Of a stretch of DNA of 64,000 nt, positions 1 to 11,764 are shown piece after piece; the first letter of the stretch is position 1; each line of letters begins with the position of its first letter. This DNA is from Azolla caroliniana (Eukaryota > Polypodiophyta), in the NCBI GenBank assembly GCA_043228905.1, contig JBHGNT010000011.1, positions 868,001 through 932,000 of the forward strand, written 5' to 3'. Below the pieces are notes generated by a model. That model searched no databases. It was not told the origin of the DNA and saw only the letters and a list, made by a program, of their open reading frames with translations. The translations under genes were made by a program, and so were the position numbers.

Positions 1-512
1 TGTTTCCATGTATTTTATTTGTTGCTTGAGGATGATTGTAAATCCAGCCTAAATCATAATCATTGAATAAACATCATTTATACATCAATATAGGAATATG
101 CTTGTTTTAAAATCAAGAGGACTTGGGCTTAAGTTGAGTATAGTGAAATGCATAACGATCCTTTGAGCTTGGTTAATCTACATAATGAGATATGAAGAGA
201 TATAGGATTTTATAAGTATTTTCCTGGCCTATGAGGCTGATAACAAATATTGCACATTGTGTGTGCTGCACACAGTCATGTGAATTTACATAAAAATGTT
301 ATAATTGATGTAGTTGCAATTGTAAACAAAGTTTATATCATCAGTTGACCACCTAGGCAATGATGCATCATCAGGAAGTGATATTTGCAAATTCATTTTT
401 AATCCAACAAAATTGACAAATATTTTCAAGACAAAAAACTGAATGTTTTCTCAGACGGAAAATATATTATCGTACTGATTTACTTGATATATTATTGATT
501 TATTTTATATAG
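1..512 (+). other. Partial intron of the MSH4 gene
   Basis: This AT-rich stretch precedes the first recognisable MSH4 exon and should be intron, because the preceding family segment (Walker A region and the 'CYVPA' region) is absent. I searched all frames by eye for that segment and saw nothing. The earlier exons must lie to the left of the window. Confidence 0.6.
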
Positions 513-1429
513 TTCATGATGGAGATGAGAGAGACGGCTTTTATATTGGAAAATATAACACCTCGGTAAAATGTTTTTTGAGTTCAGAAGCTACCGAAAA
601 CCAAAGTATGATCAAGATTGTTTACAATTGATGACCTTTTGCAGAAGCTTGGTTTTGCTAGATGAGCTTGGAAGAGCCACATCATCGGTGGATGGTTTGG
701 CAATCGCCTGGAGCTGTTGTGAACACCTACTGTCTCTAAAAGCGTATGTAAGGATGTTTAATTAGCATCCTATCATCTGTATTTGAGAACACATTATAAC
801 TGATATGCTTTTGAAAAATGTTAATTTTAATACAGATACACTATATTTGCAACCCACATGCAGAGGCTAATAGAGCTTCCCAGTATTTACCCTAATGTAA
901 AAGTTTGTCATTTTCATGTTGACACAACACATAATCGGCTTGATTTCAAGGTAAAAAAAGGCACAAGGTAAAAAGGGCACAAGAGTTAAGGTAGGTTCCT
1001 GATCCTATTATCTAACCTCGAGAACTTGTAATTCCCAGTTTTCCTTGAAGGAAGGCCATGCAATTGTTCCTCATTATGGTCTACTGCTTTTGGAGGCTGC
1101 TGGATTCCCCTCTGAAGTTGTTGAACGTGCAAAGAAAATCGCCGAGAAATTGAATGAAAAGGTGGTCGTTTTTGCAAGTTAGGTTGTTATTATGGTTTTA
1201 ATAGAATACCTGTATTTGAAAAATTGAAATCAAGTTCTATTCTTTCTACCAGGAGGGTGTAAGGATGAACGATGGTTATTCTTCAAGCTTTCCTCTTAGA
1301 AAAGAATACCATGTTGCGCAGAGACTTTTATGCTTGAAATATGCAAATTTGAGTGAAGAAAGCCTTCGCAGCTACATTCAGAACCTCAAAGATGCTTATA
1401 CAGATGGAGAGCTGCCAGGGACAGCATGA
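513..1429 (+). CDS. MSH4: MSH4-type meiotic MutS homologue, last five exons (partial)
   Basis: This is the C-terminal ATPase part of MSH4, which works with MSH5 as a clamp on recombination intermediates and promotes meiotic crossovers in the nucleus. Five exons join in frame with GT-AG borders: 513-565, 645-743, 836-950, 1039-1161 and 1253-1429, ending in TGA at 1427-1429. The second exon carries the Walker B and signature region ([16 protein letters not shown]) followed by [17 protein letters not shown]. The next begins YTIFATHM, then [13 protein letters not shown]. Later exons give [20 protein letters not shown] and [12 protein letters not shown], both typical of plant MSH4 and not of MSH2/3/6. 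The 645-743 exon must end at 743 (donor gtatgt) to keep AYTIF in frame. AATAAA at about 1602 may be the poly(A) signal. No breaks are seen, so this end looks functional. The 5' part is outside the window. Confidence 0.93.
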
Positions 1430-2289
1430 ACAATCTTCTCCTTCTCCATTCATGCAACAGTAAAATAAAGGTATCATTTTCACCATCTACTGTATAGAGT
1501 TAGAAAAAGAAGAAACTATTTGCCAGCCTGCCCAAGGGCTCTCCAACTATTATCATGAATTTGTGATCTCCAGCCGGCTTCTATTTAAACCTTGTTTTTG
1601 TGAATAAAGGCAATAAAAAGCAACCATAGATCCTTACTGCAGACAGATAGAACAATAATGTTGAGATATTATGGAATCATGGTTTTCTTGCCTTGTTTGA
1701 TGTAGCAATCTAGGTTTTAGTTGTGATACATACCATCCATCTGTTCTATGGTAGGCTTTTTAGAGTGGTTCCTCCCATGGCCAAATGAAAAAAAAGGTAA
1801 GATAACATCCACATTTGCCCAAGTTGAACATTTCATTATCGAACCATATATTTGCATTACTTGCAACTTTGCGAAATGTGTTTGGCAAAGTCATACGAAG
1901 GCAAACAAAGGAAATATTTCCTCGTCATGTTGATCAATATGATGATGAAGAATTGGCAACACTTTCTCACAATTTGAAGCGATGGAGCATGTTGTGGTCT
2001 ACATAGAGGTAGTCTTGTTCTGTGACATACTTGGGGAAATGGAGAGTGTTATGTCAAATCTTCCTATAAGTAGGGTGGTTCCATAACCACCGATCAATTT
2101 GTCACTGTTACATCACCATTGATAAATAGGATCAAGGTGTTGCGGCATATGTAGTTTAAGTTAATGCAACATAGAATAGGGTGAATACGGAAACAAGCAT
2201 GTGGCTTCACCTTTATTAGAGGACAATTGGAAATGGACGAAAGAAGTATCAATTAATTCTAGCAAATATTAGTGGACATCAAAGATATA
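1430..2289. other. MSH4 3' UTR and intergenic DNA
   Basis: The left part should hold the MSH4 3' UTR; AATAAA motifs occur near 1464 and 1602. Short ORFs at 1748-2006 match nothing I recognise. They may be worn 5' parts of the Gypsy relic that follows. Confidence 0.4.
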
Positions 2290-3150
2290 ACTATGGAGTT
2301 GAATATGATTGGACTATACGAATGAGTACATTACCACAAGGTGCCACCAACTCCATGCCCCACATCATAAATGCAATAAAGAAGGCACTAAGGGGTGCAT
2401 GAAAAGAGAGAAAGATGAGGTCTTAGGGTAAGCTGGGTGTAGGTGCTTTGTGTCTAATTCACATTGCCAACTTCACCAAGGTGCTATAGTAGTTAGATGG
2501 TGCACGCTTAACATTCTCTAGTGAGCAATCAACATTTGGTAGTAAGGCCATGCGGCTGCAAACCTAGAAAAAGTTGACACCATTTGTAAAATGGAGAAGA
2601 GCAGCAGCCACATATACAGAGATGAGATTGTTCTTGGTGCATGTGTTCAATTCCGCATATACCCATATTGTTGAGCCATTGTATGGGTTACTCGAAGGAA
2701 TAAATTTTACATGAGGGCAAGGTCATGCTGAAGTGATATAAAAACTAAAAAAATGCTACTTGAACCATCAACTCTATGAAAAGCAAACTATGCATATGGG
2801 TTTTATGGGGCTTATGGGGCTCTCGTCTTTGTGATGGTAACTTCGAGGCTACGTGGAGGATTGAGAGGCGGTGCAACATATGGTAGTGCTTTGACCGCTT
2901 TCCATAAGCATATGCCTAGATGTAGAGTTGAGTCAAGCGTGAATCAGTAAATTTTCAAAGACAAGTACTTTTCATCTAGTGGCTAGGACATTGTCTCCTC
3001 ATGTTGAAGAAACGGAAAATCTGTTATGTCATCAATCAAGAGTGATTTGGTTCTGGTCGAAGTGTTTAGAGAGAGGCGAAGGAACTATGCTCAAGTGACG
3101 AGAGAGCTACGGGGTATGATATTGGGAGTCAGGATTGGAAAATGGAATAC
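2290..3150 (+). pseudogene. Highly decayed Ty3/Gypsy pol relic (RT to RNase H)
   Basis: Broken reading frames keep the landmarks of the Gypsy-A pol found intact later in this window. MSTLPQGATNS at about 2322-2355 matches MCTLPQGATNS of Gypsy-A1. ARLTFSSEQSTFGS at about 2500-2545 matches the LTFSGEKSAFGQ segment. HIVEPLYGLLEG near 2670-2700 matches HVVEPLYGLLKK, and VINQE and YAQVTRELRG at about 3030-3115 match the RNase H start. Many stops and frame changes separate these blocks, so this is an old, dead copy. No LTRs could be assigned with confidence. Confidence 0.75.
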
Positions 3151-6100
3151 GAAGGGAAATGATGAACATACAAAAAATCTTGAATTTGATGACTAAAAAT
3201 GGATCTAGAAGCAAAGCATCCAAACCCACATTCCTTGAGGGAAGCTCTAAAGGCTCCATGCATACACGCCATCTAAACGAAATTGAAAGTCATCATCCTC
3301 GACCCTATCTTCCTTGGTTAGGACCTAAGTGTCTCACTCACATTTTACACATAGGCACAAATTTTTGTGCCAATGTGTCAAGGAGTCACCATAGAGCGAG
3401 TAGAGTAATGCGATTTATGTATGTGGGTGGAACCATTGACAAGATTTGAACCCAATATTTTATGTGCAAAGAAGTTTGGGTAAGCACAAAAACAATATTA
3501 TTTTAATACAATTACATAATATTTAAAAGCCTTACTGGCATTGTGTAATTAATTATATATCATACTAGAATCTTGTCCTCTTAAAATTTACATTTTTTTA
3601 TGTGCAATGTTGATTTATTTTAAATATTATTCTTCCAGCCAAAACTTAATGTTGGTTTAGCAGAACTTCACACTGTGTTGTAACTTGTAGGTATAACACA
3701 ACACTCATCCCATTGATCTCGTACATTCTCTAGTATGTGCTGACCTTGAAGTGAGATCACCTAATCCCATATCTTCCGAGCATCTTAGAAAATGGTGCCT
3801 CTTTGTGTAGAATAAAATCACCCCCATTAATTTGCATGTAGATATGTGGATCATATTGTAACAGATCAAATATTTTCATTTGTTGCTACTTGGGCTACTC
3901 TTTTAACATTAGGTTTGATACCCCTTTCATTGTTAAAGGTATTATGAGTCACGAGTCACGATGCATGCCACCATGTTTTACAAGAAGTCTCAATGACTAG
4001 TAGTGATTTAACTCACTTTCACCATCATTATCTCATTCTTATCTATTGTCCTCATCATCATTATCACCGTAATTTTCATCATGATATTTTTCCTTATATT
4101 TGTCATAAAAATCATCATTCATATCAAACCCACTTGCAATCTTACAAAATTTTCTTCCCATATCTCTTTCATAAATTGCATCTTTATTAAACCTACAACA
4201 TCATTATAAGCCATCCTCTATGCTTATCAAATGTTCACACTTGTATCAACCATACAATTACCATGATCATCATCAAGCCAAAAAAAACATATGGTCATTG
4301 TAGACCAATCCCATCTTATCATCATTACAATCTTCAAAATTAATGTCTAAATCAACGTCTTCGTTACCTTCATTATTATCATGATCAATCCAAACCCCAT
4401 CATTTTCAAATATACTCAGTTCATACTCCAAATCATCATGTTCCAATATACTTTCATCATACCATACACCAATCTTCCAACCATCATGTCCTTATAAAAC
4501 ACAACCATATCATTATCCACACCATCATATTATTGCACATTCTTCAACATTATCATGAAAAACCCTTTTCCCATATTTATCATAAAAAACCCACATGACT
4601 ATCACCTTTTGACTCACCCATATGCTTATAATCATCATCAACAAAACCTACCATCATCACAAAAACCCAAACTACCATTGTAAGTTAGGCACCCAAACCC
4701 ATAGTCATCATCCCCTTGATGCTCACCCTCATCCTTTATGATATTCATACTTCCCCTCAACATTATTGTAACCAAAATTGCAAGAACTACACAACCATTT
4801 TTTATCGTCACAATGCTCACCCTTATCATTACACCTATCATCACACTCACCATCATCGTACATCCCTTACCATAGCTAGAACTTAAAACCCAAGAAACCC
4901 TTATCAACATCAAAGTCATCGCCATCATTCACATTATAGTATTTCTTTTATCATTATCATCTTACTTTCTAAGATCATCATTAATATTATGAGAGTAAAA
5001 GTTGTTACCAATATCACCTACCACTTTATACGCCATCCTTTTGGACAACTTCTTCCCACCTCTTTGAATCTTTTGAAATGATTTTAACAAATTCATCACC
5101 TCTTTTTTTATCCTCAATTGCTCCATAAAGGTTTTCTTGAAGCATATTTTGAATCACTTGTTGCACAAACATTTGTGCCATTATTTGATCCCTCCCCCTT
5201 GATCATCTACTCCGTATCGTACATTGACATGAGGAGAGCATTCCTTTTGAACTCAAAGCCTCTATCTTGAACAACACTCCCCCATTTTGCCCTTCTACCA
5301 TTTGTTCATGTTGAGCTCACTAAACATATGGTTGCTACCCTATTATTATTTACATTGCTTTGGATATTGAGGTATAAGTTCAAATCTTGTCCTCTCAAAA
5401 ATTACATTCTACATGTACAACATTGATATAACTAGAATCTATCCTTGGTTTGAGGTGGTTCACAATGTGTGTCATGGGCAATATGACATTGAGCATACGA
5501 GGATATAAGGCACATAAGCCAAGTCATCAAAATGGAGATTGTTGCTCACCATGTTTGATATGTATGAGTACACCTAGATGCATTTGTTACATTCTTCATA
5601 ACATCATTTCATTGCATCAACCAATCCTAGATATAAAGTCATCTCGCTACCACTCTCATACATATTAGCAATACACTTCATGCTTGTAAATCATCTCAAA
5701 AATCATTCCACTAGATGAGTTATAAGCTTCGAGAATTCAATTTGATGCTTTAGGAAACCTAGAGCTTATATTTTTGTTTTAATATGGAACACATGAATTT
5801 GCCCATATTTGTATAGTCATTTGTTTCATAGGCTAAATTTGGCCTAAATCAGACGTTAATATATAATTGTTTCTTTCTTTTTCTCTCATTAGTTATGGAC
5901 AATGAATCTTCGAGGATGATAATAAAATCTCTCTCTCTCTATATATATATATAATAGACACGCACGCACGCATTTCTCTCACATAATGGCCACTCTCAAT
6001 TACAACATTTACTAGTAAATTCTTGAGCATCAAGAGTTCCAGCAATTAACTCTACGTGTTAAATGAAAATGTTCCAATTTGGTTGCATAATAGGGTCATA

Positions 6101-8257
6101 TTTGACCTTCAAGGACGATAATAAAATCTATCTGCATCTTTATAAATAAAATATCGAGAAGATCCCTCCTATATACGATGGCATCAATTTTATTTCAATC
6201 AACAATGAAATGTAGTGTAATTACGATAGTTGATGATAATATCATACCTTGTCTCTCTTCGCACATGAATCATAGGGTTACACGTGAAAGGAAATGGTAA
6301 ACATGTGCATAAACCATATTACCAAGGAGAGAACTTAGTCATAATTACAGTGGAGAATTTCCACAACTCATGTAGTCACACTTAGTCTTTTGAGAATTTA
6401 TATTATGATGCAAAAAGGAAAAATTATCATGTGGCCAAGTTGTCCGTGAGCTTGATTTATTTATCTCATAGTGGGTTCATTAAATTTTACTGCTATAATT
6501 TGCTAAAAATATTGTCTTTCATAATTAGATATAGAGGTAAGTTAAGTTGGTAAACATTGCTTGTCATGCAAAACGTGCTTTTCGCATGTATGTACTCACA
6601 AAGTAGAAATTAAGGTCCAGTTTAAATTTAACCTACAAATTGTGTATCATAGTAGGGCTAAGCCATCTTTGATGAGAGTTGTTAGTCGTCAATGCAAGGC
6701 AAATATGCTTCAAATATTTAATAATAACATATCCTCACAACATAAATTGGTAAAATTTATGAATAAATCTAGATTCTAGACCTTGTTGAAGTAATTCCCC
6801 TCGTACTTGGCTATGGAAATTCAAACCATGCGCTAAAGACAACTACCCCTAGGCTTTCTCCTTGGGAATCCCATTAATATCTTTAATGTCACTATTTTCC
6901 ACTGCTCATCTATTGATTCTTGAATAGGTTACCGTGTCCACCCAAAAAGAATTCATGCAAAGAAATGTTGTGAGCTCTTTGAAGATCCAAATTTACATAG
7001 GAAAAAGGACAGAGGTTAGTTGTGCCAAACAAAAGTCATAATAATGCAATGTTTGCTGGTTAATTGCATCATATTTTTAATAATGAGAGTATACAACAAT
7101 CTAGAATGTGGTGCCATAGTTGGAGTTTAAGGTATTTAATGGGGTAGGGTGTGTAATGTATGAGCGAGTATTACGAAAATGTCAAGTTTTCACTTTTCAG
7201 TTAACAAACAGTAAATAAATCTTTTGATTCTTTGCTTTGAGTTTTTGTTAGAAAATATTTAACCATATTATACGATCGTATGAAGTGTATGGAAAGGACC
7301 AAGTTTAGTGAAGCGAGTTGGAACTTTTGAAATATGTGAATGTGTCATATAGTGATGGGGACATTCTTCTCTCTTTGTTAGTGTACATGTTAAACTCGTC
7401 AGCATGTTTCTTCGTTTGTCGGTGTGAGGGATTCTCTTTTGTCCCCCCTCTTGCATTGAAATAAAGAGGCATCACCTGCTTCACAGTAGATTACATGATG
7501 GTGATGGATGGATCTACTATCGAAATGCGGCACGACTACAGATTGATCCCATTGTGATTAACACCATTTGCACACTCCTCATGACGTACATCTCTCTTTC
7601 TTAATCAAAATGTGGAATTCGAAACCAATGTAGCCACATTTGCCTATAAATGAAAAGAAAAAACAAAAGTTCCAAGTCTCAAAGCTATTCCAAAAGGTAA
7701 CTATGAGACTATACATATATATTATATAATTATGAATCTCATCCCATGTATTTGACTAGAACTAAAGTGCAAGAAACCATTTTATTTGTTGATCTTAAGC
7801 TCTCATGAGATCTTGAGATAGAGGTGGCATGAGCATGGTAGACTTACACGAACCATATACTATAAAAGCTCATGCTTGTCTATGTGTGTGAGAGAGAGAA
7901 GCGCCATGGAGAAGAAGACGTTGATTCGAAGAGGTTTCTAAAGATTGATCAAGCAATAAACTAGATTGAGATGGATGCGAGATCCAATGAGTCTGTAGAA
8001 TATGGAGAGCTGAATAGATGAAGGAATCATTGTGGACCACTTTAATGGATTGATGACATAACGAGAGATTTTGTACAAAAGCAATGTTTAAAAACCATAT
8101 AGCATGTGCTAGTTGAATGAACACCACATGCATGCACTCACGCACCAAATTTGTATAAAAAAGGTGTTCGAACCCATTGTACGTGTCGGGGGTCGAATGG
8201 ATCAACAAACTCGACAAACATGCCACTCAAAAAGACATTAGATGATCATGTATATGT
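3151..8257. other. AT-rich intergenic DNA without recognisable genes
   Basis: No ORF here resembles a known protein. About 3990-4960 is unusually rich in CAT/ATC triplets on the + strand, which creates long His/Ile-rich or Met-rich frames that look like composition artefacts. A short CT/TA microsatellite sits at about 5929-5955. Segments near 3571 and 5383 resemble each other and could be worn parts of a repeat pair. Confidence 0.5.
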
Positions 8258-8688
<431 letters not shown>

Positions 8689-8932
8689 AAGACAGAATCT
8701 CTTCTTTTGGAAAGCTGCTGGAAAAGCTTCTCTGCACAGGCACACCGAGACAAAGAGAGAGAAGGCATGGTGTGATGTAATTGGCCACTGCCCATTTCGT
8801 GCTATTTCTTCATCATTATTTCGCTATTTCTGTACATCATCTGCCTTTGGCTACATTCAAAGATCTCTTTGCAGGAAATGGACCACAGGGAATACCATAC
8901 CTTCAGTCATAACGACAACTATATCAATTATT

Positions 8933-9154
8933 ATATATGAAGGCTACAATAAGCAATCTTTGTTCTCAGAGTGTGAAGCAAGTCTCAGAAAACTTTACCC
9001 TATTTTGTTGTTTAATTCTGCTCAATACAGCCATCTAGCCACCCACATATATATGAAGGCTACAATAAGCAATCTTTGTTCTCAGAGTGTAAAGCAAGAC
9101 GCAGAAAACTTTACCCTAATTTGTTCTTTAATTCTGCTCAATACAGCCATCCAG

Positions 9155-9201
<47 letters not shown>
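8933..9201. repeat. 116-bp tandem duplication plus (AC)n upstream of the EF-hand/TPR gene
   Basis: A block beginning tatatatgaaggctacaa (first copy about 8933-9048) is repeated directly with period 116 (about 9049-9164) with few changes. The second copy runs into an (AC)n tract at about 9161-9201. The pair lies 130-400 bp before the start codon at 9329, so it probably falls in the promoter or 5' UTR. Confidence 0.9.
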
Positions 9202-9203
<2 letters not shown>

Positions 9204-9328
9204 TATAAGCATGCAGAAAAGAAAGTAAGTAAAAAAGAACGAAAGAAAGAAGAAACCCACTGCCTTACATTCAACAAAGCTTCTATTGCTTCTTCTTCAT
9301 TTCCTTGTTTAAAGATTCAAGACGATCA

Positions 9329-11764
9329 ATGGGCCCTGGTTTGCATCATCGACCTCCAAGCCCGATCCGTGTCCAAAAGGTCAGAAAAATTCTCCAAAAA
9401 TTTGATGTTAACAATGATGGACACCTTAATAGAGAAGAAATGTCTGCCCTCGTAGTGGCTGTGAACCCTAAAGCTAGCTTCAATGAAGACCAAATCGATG
9501 CTATACTTGATGAAGTTTTCCGAACCTACGGAGACTATATCGAACCTGATCTGGGCCTTTGTTTTGATGGATTGCTTCAAACCTATGATGATGGAGCAGG
9601 AGATATTGATAGAGATTTCAATGCGCTGGGTTTAGAACTAGGTAATGAAGTGCAAATCTCTAGTAAAAGGCTCCCAGAAGAAGGAACAAAAATAAGAGTT
9701 AATAGCCCCAGTAAAAGTATTGCTACTAGAGCTCTTCATGGATCGTGGGCGAGCTCACCCCGAAATGGTGTTGTATATGATGGTACATGGAGTTTGATCA
9801 AAGAGGTAGAGGTGCTAATTAGGAATCTTGAAGTGAAAGAAGAAAAGAAAGCAAATGGTGGCCGGGGAGATCTCATTACTTCAGATGGTGACGATGATGT
9901 AGCCATGATGTCGCTTCGTGAGCGCATATGTGACTTCAGCATGATGTCATTTTGTGGGCCCTTATGCAGCCTGGGTGATGTCAGGATGATGCACCTTCGT
10001 AGAGTCCAGGGTCTACCTACCTCTGGGGTCAGAATGCCATGGAATGAGTCTGGACATGATTATGCACATTTTCAGAAACAACTGAATGAGCTTCGAAAGA
10101 AGGCAGACCTATCTTGCACACAAGATGAGGGTTTTGATGCTCACATGGCCATTGGAAGAACATTATTCGACCATAAACTATGCAAAGAAGCTTTACTGAG
10201 CTTCAAACGAGCTCGAGAATTGAAACCTACAGATGTGAGACCTCTCTTTCAAGAGGGAAATTGCTGTTATGCGCTGGGTAAAATGCCAGAAGCTATGGAA
10301 TCCTACTCTTCGGCTTTGAATCTGGGTGAGGTGGATGCTGCCCGGTGGAGCTCTCTTCTTCCTCAGATACATGTAAATTTAGGAATTGCTTTGGAAGCTG
10401 AAGGGATGTTATTGAGTGCATGTGAGCATTACAAGGAGGCAGTGATTAAGGAGCCTAAGCATTATCGGGCTCTAAAACTACTTGGAAGTGCTCTTTATGG
10501 TGTAGGTGAATATAGGGCAGCGAAAGAGGCCCTCGTTGATGCGATTTTCTTGCATTCGGATTATGCTGATGCTCACTGTGAGCTCGGATCAGTTTTGCAT
10601 GCTTTAGGAGAGCATGATGAAGCCATTTCTGAGTTTAAAAAGGCATTGGACTTGAAATCAGATCATGTTGAGGCTCTATATAACCTTGCGACATTGTTTA
10701 AAGACATTGGTCAATATCAAAAGGCATCTGAAGCATATGTTAAGGTGCTTAATTTGGATCCCACTAATTGGAGAGCTCAGATTAACAAGGCCGTATCTTT
10801 GCTTGGTGGAGGAGACATTATCGAAGCAAAAAGAGCATTCAAAGAAGCTTACAGGATGACAGGAAGATCTGAGGTATATGATGCAATGGTGCATCTCCGA
10901 AGAACCGGAAAAAGGCCGAAAAATGTCTCTAATTGTTTAAAACCCAGTGATGTGGATTCAGGAGAGAGATCAAGAGTTGGAAACAGCTTCATTGAAGTTG
11001 ATTCATCATGTTTTAAGCGAGGAAATGCGAGCACAACCTCTCGAGAAATGCTCACATGTGCCCTTGACATAAGGAATTTTCAAACGTGTACGAGGCTTAA
11101 TAGATGCAATATAGCCAACTTTAAGAGAGAGCTCAACCAATCTTTAATGCCAACATGCAACTCACGTGTGAGCATATCAGAGAAGCTCATTCGGAAGGAG
11201 GCATTAGAGAAGGTTATAAAGCGTTTGCTTCATTACTTGAAACCAGAAGCATTTCAAGCTGCAATGAAGGCCATTAATGAAAGGCTTTTCGCTGCTTTGG
11301 ATCCATCTGGATCAGGAAAAGTAGACTTCGGCATGACATTGGCCGTTCTCGCACTTGTTTGCAATGGCTCCTTAGATCAGAGAAAACACACCGCATTTGA
11401 TGCTTTAGTGTATCGCTCCTCTGGAAACATGGATGGGGAGATCTCAAAGGAAGATGCAAGGAAGTATATGAAAGTTTTGAAAGCATGTTTTAAATCTTCG
11501 GTGGAAGCACGCAATCAGGATAGTAGCAGTATTGAGGATGAAGATCGTCATATAAGCCTATCATTTCCTGAGTTTGTTGAATTGCTTGATGATCCTGATC
11601 GAGGATTTCGGGTCTTAAATGTTGTAGAAAAACTCGAAATGGAGGTTTATGGAAGGGTATCTTGCTCAGTTTGTGGTTATCCAATCTCCGGACCTCGCTT
11701 CAAGGAAACTAACTCTAATTTCATCCTATGCTCTTTGTGTTATAGTAGTGGAAAGGTGCCATAG
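9329..11764 (+). CDS. EF-hand and TPR-repeat protein (At1g05150/At2g32450-like)
   Basis: Intronless gene for an 811-residue protein of the plant calcium-binding TPR family; its biochemical role is not established. The first ATG, at 9329, is chosen because the open frame upstream begins only with TTG. An EF-hand loop with all expected ligands spans residues 26-37 (DVNNDGHLNREE). It is followed by YDDGAGDIDRDFNALGLEL, a family hallmark. TPR-like helical repeats run from about residue 270 to 510, including HYRALKLLGSALYGVGEYRA and EALYNLATLFKDIGQYQKAS. A second EF-like loop starts at Asp658 (DPSGSGKVD). Paired CxxC motifs at Cys779/782 and Cys801/804 suggest a small zinc-binding end. The frame stops at TAG just after GKVP, whereas family members go on for a few dozen residues. 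The last 89 codons are duplicated downstream. The protein is probably cytosolic or nuclear, with no signal peptide or membrane segment visible. Confidence 0.93.
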   Translation: MGPGLHHRPPSPIRVQKVRKILQKFDVNNDGHLNREEMSALVVAVNPKASFNEDQIDAILDEVFRTYGDYIEPDLGLCFDGLLQTYDDGAGDIDRDFNALGLELGNEVQISSKRLPEEGTKIRVNSPSKSIATRALHGSWASSPRNGVVYDGTWSLIKEVEVLIRNLEVKEEKKANGGRGDLITSDGDDDVAMMSLRERICDFSMMSFCGPLCSLGDVRMMHLRRVQGLPTSGVRMPWNESGHDYAHFQKQLNELRKKADLSCTQDEGFDAHMAIGRTLFDHKLCKEALLSFKRARELKPTDVRPLFQEGNCCYALGKMPEAMESYSSALNLGEVDAARWSSLLPQIHVNLGIALEAEGMLLSACEHYKEAVIKEPKHYRALKLLGSALYGVGEYRAAKEALVDAIFLHSDYADAHCELGSVLHALGEHDEAISEFKKALDLKSDHVEALYNLATLFKDIGQYQKASEAYVKVLNLDPTNWRAQINKAVSLLGGGDIIEAKRAFKEAYRMTGRSEVYDAMVHLRRTGKRPKNVSNCLKPSDVDSGERSRVGNSFIEVDSSCFKRGNASTTSREMLTCALDIRNFQTCTRLNRCNIANFKRELNQSLMPTCNSRVSISEKLIRKEALEKVIKRLLHYLKPEAFQAAMKAINERLFAALDPSGSGKVDFGMTLAVLALVCNGSLDQRKHTAFDALVYRSSGNMDGEISKEDARKYMKVLKACFKSSVEARNQDSSSIEDEDRHISLSFPEFVELLDDPDRGFRVLNVVEKLEMEVYGRVSCSVCGYPISGPRFKETNSNFILCSLCYSSGKVP

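Noticed and set aside
3990-4930. CAT/ATC-rich region with His/Ile-rich + frame and a hydrophobic minus frame (4638-4928).
   Set aside because: Composition alone explains the open frames; there is no domain, no conserved motif and no plausible exon borders.
6926-7015. Possible short exon after an AG (frame reading YRVHPKRIHAKKCCELFEDP).
   Set aside because: No partner exon or known protein match could be found nearby, and the frame closes immediately after.
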